A stretch of DNA of 9,671 nucleotides from Deltaproteobacteria bacterium (GCA_005878685.1 VBLN01000293.1:1-9671); one strand, 5' to 3'; positions 1 to 7,170 are shown, counted from the stretch's first letter. Program-made: numbers and translations. The notes: generated by a model not told the origin, from the sequence alone.

Positions 1-1112
1 TTGTTGCGAACAATTCGCCGGACTATATATAAAGGTCGTTGTTTTACCTCGTCGAAGATGCGGCCGATGTATTCTCCGATGACACCAATGGTGATTAGCT
101 GGATCCCTGCGAGAAAGAAGATCGCCACGACTAATGTGGCGAAGCCTGGTGGACTGAGACCCATGATTAGTTTTTTTACGGCGTAGAAAACAGCGAGGAG
201 AAAAGAGAGCAGAGAGATAACCAGGCCCGACAAAGAAGCGATGCGCAACGGAGTGTGTGAAAATGAAATCAACCCATCTAGCGCGAGAAGCATTAGGCGG
301 CTAAAGGTGTATTTCGGCCTACCGGCATGACGGGCATCGCGTTTATAAGGTACTCCGACCTGGTTGAATCCAACCCAGCTTCGGATTCCACGCACAAATC
401 GATTCCGTTCAGGCATGCGAATTAACTCATCTACCACCCGGCGACTCATGATGCAAAAGTCACCGGAGTCTAGAGGTATTTCAACATTGGCCACCCGCTG
501 AAGGAGCCGATAAAAAATCGCATATGCGAGGCGTTTGAGCCATCCCTCTGGTCTCTGTTCTCGTATTGCGTAGACCACGTCATAGCCGTCCCGCCATTTG
601 GCGATGAATTGGGGTAGCATTTCCGGGGGATCTTGTAGGTCTGCATCCATTACAACGACCGCGTTTCCCCTGGCGTGCTCGAGGCCCGCGGTTATGGCCA
701 CTTGGTGGCCAAAGTTGCGTGCGAGTCCGACAACCGCTACGTGGGCGTCTTTATCAACGAGAGTATCTAATAGTGGGGGACTTTTATCTTTACTACCGTC
801 ATCAACAAATATGATCTCATAGTGCATGCCCAATTTTTCAAGGACGGTGGTGACACGGGAGTATAAGACGGGAACGTTGTCTTCTTCATTATAAACGGGA
901 ACAACAACGGATAGATCAGGTTCAGGGCGACAGATCCCCTCAGAAACCTCTCCTAAGAGTAATCTGATTTCGCTAGCGACGGGAAGGTCATATCTTGCTG
1001 CCAGAACCCGCGAAAGATTCTGACAAAACCTAAGCGCCGCTTCGGGATCAGTTGTAGGAATATCAGCGGAGCTTGGAAAGCCTCGCGTCCAATCCACTTG
1101 TTTATTGGGCAT
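1..1112 (-). CDS. Polyprenyl-phosphate glycosyltransferase, GT2 family, DPM/GtrB-like (3' end outside window)
   Basis: I read an open frame of 370 codons from an ATG at 1112 with no stop to the window edge; a TAG lies in frame four codons upstream of the ATG. The GT-A fold begins near residue 68 (DLSVVVPVYNEED). The nucleotide-sugar and metal motif is MDADLQDPPE, with DAD at 156-158, and VDDGSKDKS lies before it. Two membrane helices follow at about 291-313 and 325-351, then GEYIGRIFDEVKQRPLYIV, the usual end of GtrB-type enzymes, so only a few residues are probably missing. The family moves a sugar from UDP or GDP to undecaprenyl or dolichyl phosphate on the cytoplasmic face. The sugar cannot be told from sequence. 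About 65 residues precede the catalytic domain, more than is usual. The gene reads in the same direction as the membrane protein at 1330-2868, 217 bases upstream. Confidence 0.9.
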   Translation of the reverse strand, partial: MPNKQVDWTRGFPSSADIPTTDPEAALRFCQNLSRVLAARYDLPVASEIRLLLGEVSEGICRPEPDLSVVVPVYNEEDNVPVLYSRVTTVLEKLGMHYEIIFVDDGSKDKSPPLLDTLVDKDAHVAVVGLARNFGHQVAITAGLEHARGNAVVVMDADLQDPPEMLPQFIAKWRDGYDVVYAIREQRPEGWLKRLAYAIFYRLLQRVANVEIPLDSGDFCIMSRRVVDELIRMPERNRFVRGIRSWVGFNQVGVPYKRDARHAGRPKYTFSRLMLLALDGLISFSHTPLRIASLSGLVISLLSFLLAVFYAVKKLIMGLSPPGFATLVVAIFFLAGIQLITIGVIGEYIGRIFDEVKQRPLYIVRRIVRN

Positions 1113-1329
1113 ATATCCCTGAGGCTATTTTTTACGTAGGAAATCCAATATTAATCGGCGTCTGGAATATTTTTATGTTTCCCCTGATTTGGTTTATTCC
1201 GTCATTCTGCCCTGAGAAAGTAGTTACGTGCAGTCGGTTATGCAAAGCTAGGTACAGTAAGAGCAGCGTTGGCACTGTCTAAATATACCAGAAATCCGTC
1301 AGCTTTGGAATTTGGATGGCAATCGCTCT

Positions 1330-2868
1330 TCAGTTGGGTGAGTCCTTGTCCTTTTCCATGACAAGTTTTACGTCGGGATACTTGTCTATTATAGCCCGAT
1401 TCTCGGGAATATTCTTCACAAAGATATTGGCCACTTTATCAGCATAGATTAGCCGCCAGTCGTTTCTTTGCATTAGGAACATAGAAAGAGGCGAGTTGGC
1501 GTTGTAAATGATCCACTTTATGTCGTATTTGCGTATGATCTCTTCCCAACCGGGTTCCACATTCCCGACTTGCAGAAATTCCTTGATTCTGTCTCTGTAC
1601 ATGTCAATTCGGCCGTCGATGAATACTTTGTATTTTGGCCAAGCGGCGTAGATTATGTAATCGCCGAATTCATCGTGATTGAACATATTCCCGGCTAAAC
1701 TTTCCTTCTTTAGGAACTCGACGGCTGCGACTGGTTTGATTTTCTCGTCAAACGAGTATTCGATTTTTCCCTTTGATACAGATAGAATTGGCCATAGGTG
1801 TCCTTTAGAAGACTCATCGATACGAGCAATACCTTCAGAGCGACGCTGAAAAAAAGCGATCCACGCGCCATCAGCTCTTTCCAATAACAGATCGGCTTGC
1901 CTCAATAGAATGGGCGTCGCAATGATTGCAAATAGCGGGACGTGTCTGATCGAATACAGCGCCATGTGACTGACGCCAATAATGAGAATCAATTCTATGA
2001 GGCTTAGGCGATCTTTGGAGATAGCCAAGATTCCAATCGTTAGGAACAACAAATATCGAAATGGCATCCAGCCATGAAAGTTCGGCGACAAATATTCCAT
2101 AATACTGTCGGTCAGAAATTTATCTGATGTCAGCTTAAAAGGGAAAAGGAGAATGTGGTACCCTGATGGGTTGATAACAGCAGTTGTAAGACAAGCAATA
2201 CTAGTTATGGCAAGTAACCTGAGTCTTTTCCCGTGGCTCTTTTGCTCCTCATCACGCGTGAAAAGGAAAGCTGCGGCATTCCCTATTAGGTAGACTCCCA
2301 GAAGCGTGAATCCAAACATGAAGCCGCCGTGCAGGTTCACCCAGAGGAACATCAGCGCCGGCAAAAAGTAGAGATAGTTCTTCTCTTTATATTGATAGGC
2401 ATCGAGGAGGTAATACCATATGACCGTCAGGAGTAGGGAGAAGATATGTGGTCTGGCCAACCAGTGAAGCTGTGAAGACGATGCCGCAAGACCGACGAGG
2501 AGTGTAGCCAGAATTATATTACGTTTCTCCGTCCGTGTTGTTTTCAAAAGCAGGTAGTAAACAATGGCAATTAAGAAGGAAAAAAATATAACAACCCCGG
2601 TGATGCCGAAAGCCTTGTGCACGAGAGCCATGATAACCTCGGATAACCACTCGTGGGCTGTCCAAGGGAGCGGGGGAGAAGTATAAGAAAAAATATCGCT
2701 TTTAGGAACGACTAACGTGTTGAGGATAAACTCACCTACACGTATATGGTACCCCGTGTCGGCGTCGTCGAGGAGAGACTTTCCTGCTTGGAACGAAAGC
2801 CTTAGAAAAATGCCTAAGAACAATGTGTCGGCTATAGAAGGCAGAAAGAAATTGTATTTAGTCTTCAT
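1330..2868 (-). CDS. Polytopic inner-membrane protein, putative GT-C-like glycosyltransferase
   Basis: A protein of 512 residues with roughly ten hydrophobic segments up to about residue 325, then a soluble C-terminal domain of about 185 residues. Near the N-terminus, after the first helix, is LLDDADTGYHIRVGE (acidic cluster 34-37), followed by PWTAHEWLSE around 69-77. This arrangement is typical of a widespread unnamed membrane family that resembles GT-C enzymes such as PMT and ArnT, where acidic residues in the first external loop are catalytic. Other conserved-looking patches are ARPH (138-141), WVNLHGGF (176-183), RHVP (308-311) and, in the soluble part, FGDYIIYAAW and VFIDGRIDMY (416-424). 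The inferred role is transfer of a lipid-linked sugar outside the membrane, which fits the two polyprenyl-phosphate glycosyltransferases on either side. No biochemical function is certain. No strong ribosome binding site precedes the ATG. Confidence 0.7.
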   Translation of the reverse strand: MKTKYNFFLPSIADTLFLGIFLRLSFQAGKSLLDDADTGYHIRVGEFILNTLVVPKSDIFSYTSPPLPWTAHEWLSEVIMALVHKAFGITGVVIFFSFLIAIVYYLLLKTTRTEKRNIILATLLVGLAASSSQLHWLARPHIFSLLLTVIWYYLLDAYQYKEKNYLYFLPALMFLWVNLHGGFMFGFTLLGVYLIGNAAAFLFTRDEEQKSHGKRLRLLAITSIACLTTAVINPSGYHILLFPFKLTSDKFLTDSIMEYLSPNFHGWMPFRYLLFLTIGILAISKDRLSLIELILIIGVSHMALYSIRHVPLFAIIATPILLRQADLLLERADGAWIAFFQRRSEGIARIDESSKGHLWPILSVSKGKIEYSFDEKIKPVAAVEFLKKESLAGNMFNHDEFGDYIIYAAWPKYKVFIDGRIDMYRDRIKEFLQVGNVEPGWEEIIRKYDIKWIIYNANSPLSMFLMQRNDWRLIYADKVANIFVKNIPENRAIIDKYPDVKLVMEKDKDSPN

Positions 2869-2983
2869 GACACAATGCCAATCAGTTATAAGAAGTGGTT
2901 AGTGGCAAACGGGAAGAGCACAATGGATCAAAAGTGTGGAGGGGTCGAAAGTAAGATGGTGTCATAGGAGCCCCAGTGAACCG

Positions 2984-3703
2984 ATGAAAGTTGCTGTTTG
3001 CATTCCGACCTATAATGAGCGGGAATCCATTGGACAGACTATCCAGGAGATTTTTGCCCTCGATCGCAAAGGATTGCTTGTAATTGTGATCGACGACAAC
3101 TCTCCGGACGGGACATCGGCAGTAGTAGAAGAAATTGCGAGGCGCTATCCGGATAGGATTGTATTGATCAAGCGCAATGGAAAGCTCGGACTCGGGAGCG
3201 CCTACAAAGCCGGCTTCCAGAAGGCCTTGGAACTGGGTGCAGATTTGATTGTAGAAATGGATGCGGATGGCTCTCATGACGCAAGGGATCTGCCAATGTT
3301 GATTGATACCGCAACCAGAGGCGGCGACCTCGCCATAGGTTCGCGTTGGACAGCTGGTGGACGTGTTCTTGGCTGGGGAATCCATCGTTATTTTATGAGT
3401 AGGGGGGCCATGTGGTTTTCAAAGATAATTCTAGGTCTAAAAGCCCAAGACGTCACCTCTGGCTTTCGTTGCTACGGTAGGGATGTGATTCGGCAGCTTC
3501 TGGCCATGGGGATCTCAAGCGGCGGCTATGCCTTTCAGGAAGAAACTCTGTATCGTTGCCAGCAAGCCGGGTTCCAGATTGTAGAGATACCCATTACGTT
3601 TCGGGAGCGCCGTTTTGGTTCGACAAAGCTCTCCTGGAAGGACGTGCGTGAATTTTTTAAGGTCATGTTGATTTTGAGATTTCAAAAGAGGCCACCCCTC
3701 TAA
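2984..3703 (+). CDS. DPM1-like polyprenyl-phosphate mannosyltransferase/glycosyltransferase, GT2 family
   Basis: With the ATG at 2984 the product has 239 residues and starts directly at MKVAVCIPTYNERESI, the canonical beginning of the family. The same frame can be opened from a GTG at 2936, but the 16 extra residues resemble nothing. A GGAG lies at 2967-2970, rather far (13 bases) from the ATG. Visible motifs are VIDDNSPDGT (DDNS at 37-40), the metal-binding EMDADGSHD (DAD at 93-95), GSRWTAGG, and the DPM-type stretch DVTSGFRCY, followed by FRERRFGSTKLS near the end. There is no C-terminal membrane helix, so it is the soluble, DPM1-like form. It should make a polyprenyl-phosphate sugar, mannose being the commonest in the family, on the cytoplasmic face of the membrane. 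It is divergent from the GT-C-like gene, with 115 bases between the starts. Confidence 0.87.
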   Translation: MKVAVCIPTYNERESIGQTIQEIFALDRKGLLVIVIDDNSPDGTSAVVEEIARRYPDRIVLIKRNGKLGLGSAYKAGFQKALELGADLIVEMDADGSHDARDLPMLIDTATRGGDLAIGSRWTAGGRVLGWGIHRYFMSRGAMWFSKIILGLKAQDVTSGFRCYGRDVIRQLLAMGISSGGYAFQEETLYRCQQAGFQIVEIPITFRERRFGSTKLSWKDVREFFKVMLILRFQKRPPL

Positions 3704-3877
3704 GAACGTGATAGCACTAATCGGCCACGCTTGATAATCAGTAGCAGATTCCCTTGCTATCGTCGGATTGTATATGGGGAGATTCATTTATCAGCACGTC
3801 GCGGTTTTCCTAGTGACAGGATGGGACGAAGAAGTCCGCTGACTTTGGGAGGTAGACTTTCCGGATTGTTCAGTTGT

Positions 3878-5095
3878 CTAGCCGTTGACTCGAAGCTTTA
3901 GCCCTTCCGGATTCGCGTAGCCGGCTTGCCGAGCGACTTCACTTGCTTTTGATAAGGGTTTAGAGCTGTCGCCGAGGCGTTTGACCCACGTAAATAATTT
4001 GCCAGATGTGTTTTGTTGAGTCATATACGTCCTCGGAAGTATAATCATGAACGCCGTACCTTTGCCTGGCTCGCTCTTGACATTGATAGTACCTCCGAGC
4101 TGTTCGACATGTCGCTTCACAATGCTGAGGCCCAAGCCGATCCCACCCCTTGAGTTTTCCGAGGAGGTTTTGTGCACCTGGACAAAGGGTTCAAAAATGG
4201 TGATTAGAGAATGATTCGGAATCCCTACGCCGGTGTCGATTACCTCTAGGACGATGGAATCGGAAGAGGCGGCGTATTGGATACGAGTGGAAATGGACCC
4301 CTTGTCCGTATACTTGACTGCGTTTTGTAGTAGGTTGCTTAAAATTTCTTTAATTCTTTCCGCGTCGCTATTTACAGGAGGGATTCCGGTCGCTACCTCC
4401 CAACTAACCTCGATTCCTTTTTGACGGCCTAGAAACTCGTACGTATCCTTTAGATCGCTAACAATTTTGCTGATAGGGAACTCTTCAGTCCGGACTTTGT
4501 CCTTCCCGGCCTCCAGCCTGGAGAAAACGAGGATCTGATCGATCATGTTTTTAAGATCATTCGATTGCTTCGACACTGCTTTAAGTATGTCTTTGTGTTT
4601 CGCTTCAACTTGACCGTAAAGTCCATCCATGATGCATTCCAAATACCCCATGATCACCGCAAGTGGAGTGCGGAGTTCGTGGGAAACCTGGTTCAGGAAT
4701 TCGGATTTCAGTTGGACCAGATTCTCCGCTCTTTCTTTTTCCTCTACTAGAGCTTTTAGCAGGGATTCAATCTTATCGTGGGGGCTTTTCGTGGCGGTCC
4801 GCAGCACCAGGCCGAGGATGGCTGTCCCAAATACTGTTATCCCGCCAAAGAATAAGAGATCTTTGGTCGCGTTTGGCGTGTGCCAGAAAGCCACAATTTT
4901 ACTTATAAGGGAGACTACAGATTCTGAGAGCCAGCCCCAGAGGCGCGAGGTCAGATAGTCTTGGGCATCGACCCACGGAAAGCCTGTGACCAGCCCGTGG
5001 CTCGTCTCGTCAAAGGTGATCAAGCCTCCCAACAGCACCGTGAACAGGAATAGGGAGACCAAAATGGTGTCTCGGGTCCGCATATGAGAAGTCAA
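3878..5095 (-). CDS. Membrane-bound sensor histidine kinase (HisKA-HATPase_c)
   Basis: A kinase of 405 residues if started at the TTG at 5095, or 401 from the ATG at 5083; the TTG lies one base after the stop of the upstream cyclase fragment, and neither start has a good Shine-Dalgarno sequence. Membrane helices are at about 11-28 and 80-98 with a roughly 50-residue loop between them, predicted to be periplasmic; there is no PAS, GAF or recognisable HAMP domain. A coiled region (105-130) leads to the H-box FLNQVSHELRTPL with phospho-accepting His139. The ATPase domain shows the N-box (Asn258 in LLQNAVKYT), the G1 box DTGVGIP (287-293), the F box IFEPFVQV and the G2 box GGIGLGLSIV. It therefore looks catalytically complete. 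About 50 residues follow the ATPase domain and match no domain I know. The likely partner is the REC domain of the gene just upstream. Confidence 0.9.
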   Translation of the reverse strand: MTSHMRTRDTILVSLFLFTVLLGGLITFDETSHGLVTGFPWVDAQDYLTSRLWGWLSESVVSLISKIVAFWHTPNATKDLLFFGGITVFGTAILGLVLRTATKSPHDKIESLLKALVEEKERAENLVQLKSEFLNQVSHELRTPLAVIMGYLECIMDGLYGQVEAKHKDILKAVSKQSNDLKNMIDQILVFSRLEAGKDKVRTEEFPISKIVSDLKDTYEFLGRQKGIEVSWEVATGIPPVNSDAERIKEILSNLLQNAVKYTDKGSISTRIQYAASSDSIVLEVIDTGVGIPNHSLITIFEPFVQVHKTSSENSRGGIGLGLSIVKRHVEQLGGTINVKSEPGKGTAFMIILPRTYMTQQNTSGKLFTWVKRLGDSSKPLSKASEVARQAGYANPEGLKLRVNG

Positions 5096-5099
5096 ATCA

Positions 5100-5357
5100 G
5101 AGATTCGTTAGGATTTCCTCTGCGGGCCTTGTGGAAAGAAAAAACTCCGCTCGATTCTTCCCTTTGTTCTTGGCAAGGTAAAGAGCTTGATCGGCGTCCT
5201 GCAGCATTTCTTCCCATTCAGAGTAATCTTTGTTGGAAGTGGAGCTGATCCCCACGCTTATGGTCAAAGAAAATGGTCTGGTTGGCGTGCCGAATGACTG
5301 TCCTTTGATTTCTGCGACCATTTTTTTGGCGGCTTGAAGAGCATTTTCCAGGTCGGT
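5100..5357 (-). pseudogene. Displaced C-terminal half of the GGDEF domain (after frameshift)
   Basis: In the -1 frame relative to the cyclase gene, 86 codons encode TDLENALQAAKKMVAEI, then FSLTISVGIS and DADQALYLAKNKGKNRAEFF, the normal second half of a GGDEF domain. The stop TGA is at 5097-5099. The frame is closed by a TAA at 5358-5360, exactly where it meets the upstream frame, so there is no independent upstream extension. An internal ATG at 5321 could be used as a start, but a half domain would not be a working enzyme. The simplest reading is one base lost from an A run (AAAACC to AAACC on the coding strand). Whether this is a real mutation or a sequence error cannot be decided here. Confidence 0.85.
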
Positions 5358-6040
5358 TTAAGGATCCAGACAAACTCTTCGCCACCGTAGCGGGAAGCGA
5401 AGTCGCTGCGACGAGACTTATCCCGCAGGGCTTCAGCAATCCCTTTGAGCACATGATCGCCGGCGTGGTGGCCGTAGGTATCGTTGATCGTCTTGAAGTT
5501 ATCAATATCAGCGATGAGCAGGGACAAAGGGTGGTGGTATCGCTTGGCGCGTTCAAATTCTTCCTCAATTTTCCTTTCAAAGGCTCTACGATTGAAGAGA
5601 CCCGTTAAGGCGTCAATGAGCGTTTGATATTCCAGGTGTCGTTGATATTGGACCACGCGTGAGCCGACTCTCACACGGGCCAAGAGTTCGGAGAATGAAA
5701 ACGGCTTTGTGATATAGTCATCTGCCCCTAGATCGAGACCGCGAACGCGATCCCCCTCTTGAATCCTTGCGGTTATAAGAATCAGATAGATATTTTTGAA
5801 GGCAGGGTTACTTCGGATCTTATTAATGAGTTCAAACCCATTCATCTTGGGCATCATAATATCTGACAGAACGATCTGTACCGGTTCCTTTTCCAGTTTT
5901 TCGAGGGCTTCCACACCGTTCGCAGCGGCGATGACGCGGTAGCCTTCCTTCTGAAGAACTATCATTAGGAGTTCCCTCTGATCGGGATGGTCTTCGATAA
6001 CCAAGACTGTCAAAGGAGTCGAATGATCTGCCGCCGTCAT
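5264..6040 (-). CDS. REC-GGDEF response regulator, diguanylate cyclase, frameshifted in the GGDEF domain
   Basis: The receiver domain (residues 10-125) has the acidic pair Glu16-Asp17, phospho-accepting Asp60 in LSDIMMP, Thr90 and Lys112. A GGDEF domain starts near 140 (DALTGLFNRRAFERKI), continues through ADIDNFKTINDTYGHHAGD, and has an intact signature GGEEF (219-223). An RxxD inhibitory site is present (R210-R-S-D213). The active form would make cyclic-di-GMP from two GTP when the receiver is phosphorylated. After Lys228 the frame goes wrong: the last 30 residues are not GGDEF-like, while the true C-terminal half continues in the -1 frame (5100-5357). Restoring one base gives a normal protein of about 314 residues. 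The ATG overlaps the stop of the HD-GYP gene as ATGA (6037-6040), so translation is probably coupled. Confidence 0.9.
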   Translation of the reverse strand: MTAADHSTPLTVLVIEDHPDQRELLMIVLQKEGYRVIAAANGVEALEKLEKEPVQIVLSDIMMPKMNGFELINKIRSNPAFKNIYLILITARIQEGDRVRGLDLGADDYITKPFSFSELLARVRVGSRVVQYQRHLEYQTLIDALTGLFNRRAFERKIEEEFERAKRYHHPLSLLIADIDNFKTINDTYGHHAGDHVLKGIAEALRDKSRRSDFASRYGGEEFVWILKPTWKMLFKPPKKWSQKSKDSHSARQPDHFL

Positions 6041-6702
6041 ATTTTTTGCCTTGTGAGGTGATTGCCGAACGCCAAGTGAGGGTTGAATTTTGTTTGTACG
6101 GCAAACTTTGCAAACTCCTCCGTCACGTTTGAATCGAGGTCTCCCGCTGCGGCGCTCTGGCGGAGGATATCGAGGCTCTGCTCCAGCGAGAAAGGTTTTT
6201 TGTAAGACCGCTCACTTCGTAAGGCGTCGTAGATCTCAATGATTGCCAAGATGCGACTGAGGGGCGAGATTTCTCTTTCTCGAAGACCCCTCGGGTAGCC
6301 CGTTCCATTCGGCCTCTCGTGGTGAGATCCCACAAGATGGGCAATCTCATCGAGAGGCCCAAGCTCATAGCAGATCTTCTCTCCTAGCGCGGCGTGAGTC
6401 ATCATAATTTTACGCTCTTGTGGATCCAGAGGGCCTGGTTTGTTTATAATTTCCGCAGGGATAAGAACTTTTCCGATGTCATGAAGAAAAGCCCCCAAAT
6501 AAAGTTGTCGGATTTCTTTTTCGTTGAGCCTCTGAAGATGGCCGAACTCTACGCCATAAAAGCAGGCCCTTTGAATATGCCCTTCATAGTAAGGATCCCT
6601 TGCTTTCAGACTCTGGAGCAGAGGTTCGAGCTTATTACGCACCTCCTCGTAGGCCGACTGGCCTTTATCGGGAAGGCATATGGAATCAAACAAATGGATC
6701 AT
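6037..6702 (-). CDS. Stand-alone HD-GYP domain phosphodiesterase (cyclic-di-GMP)
   Basis: A protein of 221 residues made almost only of an HD-GYP domain, without an attached receiver domain. Seen motifs are His42 in EGHIQRA, FLHDIGKVLIP with the HD pair at 74-75, His103 in MMTHAALGEKI, HHERPNGTGYP (HH at 127-128, GYP at 135-137) and IYDALRSERSYKKP (157-170). The family hydrolyses cyclic-di-GMP to pGpG or GMP with two or three metal ions. One position differs from the usual pattern: the Asp normally found three residues before the DAL of this last motif is Glu156, a conservative change at a likely metal ligand. It is first in the operon; its stop overlaps the ATG of the diguanylate cyclase by the ATGA arrangement. 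A TAG lies in frame five codons upstream of the start; the ribosome binding site is weak. Confidence 0.88.
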   Translation of the reverse strand: MIHLFDSICLPDKGQSAYEEVRNKLEPLLQSLKARDPYYEGHIQRACFYGVEFGHLQRLNEKEIRQLYLGAFLHDIGKVLIPAEIINKPGPLDPQERKIMMTHAALGEKICYELGPLDEIAHLVGSHHERPNGTGYPRGLREREISPLSRILAIIEIYDALRSERSYKKPFSLEQSLDILRQSAAAGDLDSNVTEEFAKFAVQTKFNPHLAFGNHLTRQKI

Positions 6703-6750
6703 TGAAGGACCGAGCTATCAAGGCATTTAGGAAACGCGAGATTTTGATTT

Positions 6751-6825
6751 CTTAAATTGCCTTGTAACGATCAAGTTAAGTACGGCCCGGACGCAAAATA
6801 CGTACCACGGGATTTGGCTTAACTT
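6751..6825. repeat. Cluster of nested and interleaved inverted repeats
   Basis: An 8-base inverted repeat, AAGTTAAG (6773-6780) and CTTAACTT (6818-6825), encloses two interleaved pairs: GTACG (6780-6784) with CGTAC (6801-6805), and CCCG (6786-6789) with CGGG (6808-6811). The interleaving would allow an H-type pseudoknot. To the left, CTTAA (6751-6755) plus CTTG (6761-6764) can alternatively pair with CAAG plus TTAAG (6772-6780), competing for the same strand. The symmetry allows the fold on either strand. It lies about 50 to 120 bases upstream of the HD-GYP start. It could be a leader RNA or protein-binding sites; the pairs are short and chance is possible. Confidence 0.35.
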
Positions 6826-7014
6826 TCTGGTATGAAGCTGTTTTCCTATAAACGTAGATATCTAGTGGAAGTCATTAAAATTGCTCATGCTCCAATCAGA
6901 GAGAAATATCAGGAGACATCGAATGCTCATCCCTGGCTGCTGAGAGGATCGGGTTCTCGAATGAAGAATTTTGTCATTTTACGTAGGCGATTGTGCCATT
7001 TCTGACACGGGGGT

Positions 7015-7030
7015 TGTGACAGCTATGACA
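7015..7030 (+). promoter_or_regulatory. CRP/FNR-like operator candidate upstream of flp
   Basis: TGTGACAGCTATGACA matches the CRP consensus TGTGA-N6-TCACA at 9 of 10 positions. Including flanking bases, the 18-base element 7014-7031 is an imperfect palindrome (14 of 18 positions symmetric). A further TGACA lies at 7003-7007. The centre is about 62 bases upstream of the start point predicted from the TAAAAT at 7073-7078, near the class I spacing known for CRP. A binding protein is inferred, not shown. Confidence 0.35.
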
Positions 7031-7072
7031 AAAGCGTCCTTGATAGCCAAACCTTCTTGTTCTTATCGTTCG

Positions 7073-7078
7073 TAAAAT
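7073..7078 (+). promoter_or_regulatory. Possible -10 box of the flp promoter
   Basis: TAAAAT matches the sigma-70 consensus TATAAT at five of six positions, but no good -35 box lies 17 bases upstream, which would suit an activator-dependent promoter. An alternative is TTGATA (7040-7045) with TATCGT (7064-7069) at 18-base spacing. Either gives a leader of about 85 to 95 bases before flp. Confidence 0.25.
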
Positions 7079-7096
7079 CAAGCACTTCTTGACTGG

Positions 7097-7153
7097 TACA
7101 AATTGTGCTAGAGCAGTTGTATGCATGAAGTCTCTCGTGCTTTCTAATTTGTA
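7097..7153 (+). promoter_or_regulatory. Inverted repeat in the flp leader
   Basis: TACAAATT (7097-7104) and AATTTGTA (7146-7153) are perfectly complementary and enclose 41 bases, ending only five bases before the G run of the flp ribosome binding site. In RNA this would put the binding site at the foot of a stem. The stem is A/T-rich and the loop is long, so the effect on translation is uncertain. Confidence 0.3.
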
Positions 7154-7170
7154 AGAAAGGGGGGAAAAAA

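Larger units (their letters stand above)
6703..7170. other. Divergent intergenic region between signalling operon and flp
   Basis: No convincing gene lies in these 468 bases. Both operons must start here. The part near the signalling operon (6751-6825) is dense in inverted repeats. The part near flp holds a CRP/FNR-like palindrome (7015-7030), a candidate -10 box and a leader with an 8-base inverted repeat. Two tiny frames, at 6923 (6 codons, with a good AGGAGA) and 6961 (14 codons), are too short to support as genes. Confidence 0.6.

Noticed and set aside
1073..1282. Plus-strand frame of 69 codons with a hydrophobic middle
   Set aside because: It overlaps the 5' end of the GtrB-like gene on the other strand, has no ribosome binding site and matches no family I know.
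2882..3385. Minus-strand frame of 167 codons opposite the DPM1-like gene
   Set aside because: Its composition is that of an antisense shadow; the plus-strand frame carries all the family motifs.
3515..3787. Minus-strand frame of 90 codons
   Set aside because: Mostly antisense to the DPM1-like gene, with no motif.
5350..5365. Programmed -1 frameshift in the GGDEF gene
   Set aside because: Zero-frame codons CTT AAA do not form a slippery heptamer, and the Lys tRNA could not re-pair well with the -1 codon.
6788..6800. GGACGCAAA as part of a GEMM-I cyclic-di-GMP riboswitch
   Set aside because: The upstream GCAAACC/GAAA arm and the downstream tetraloop-receptor arm of the known consensus are not present.
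6923..6940. Tiny frame of six codons after a good AGGAGA, ending in a lipobox-like LIPGC
   Set aside because: It is far too short, and the resemblance is easily due to chance.
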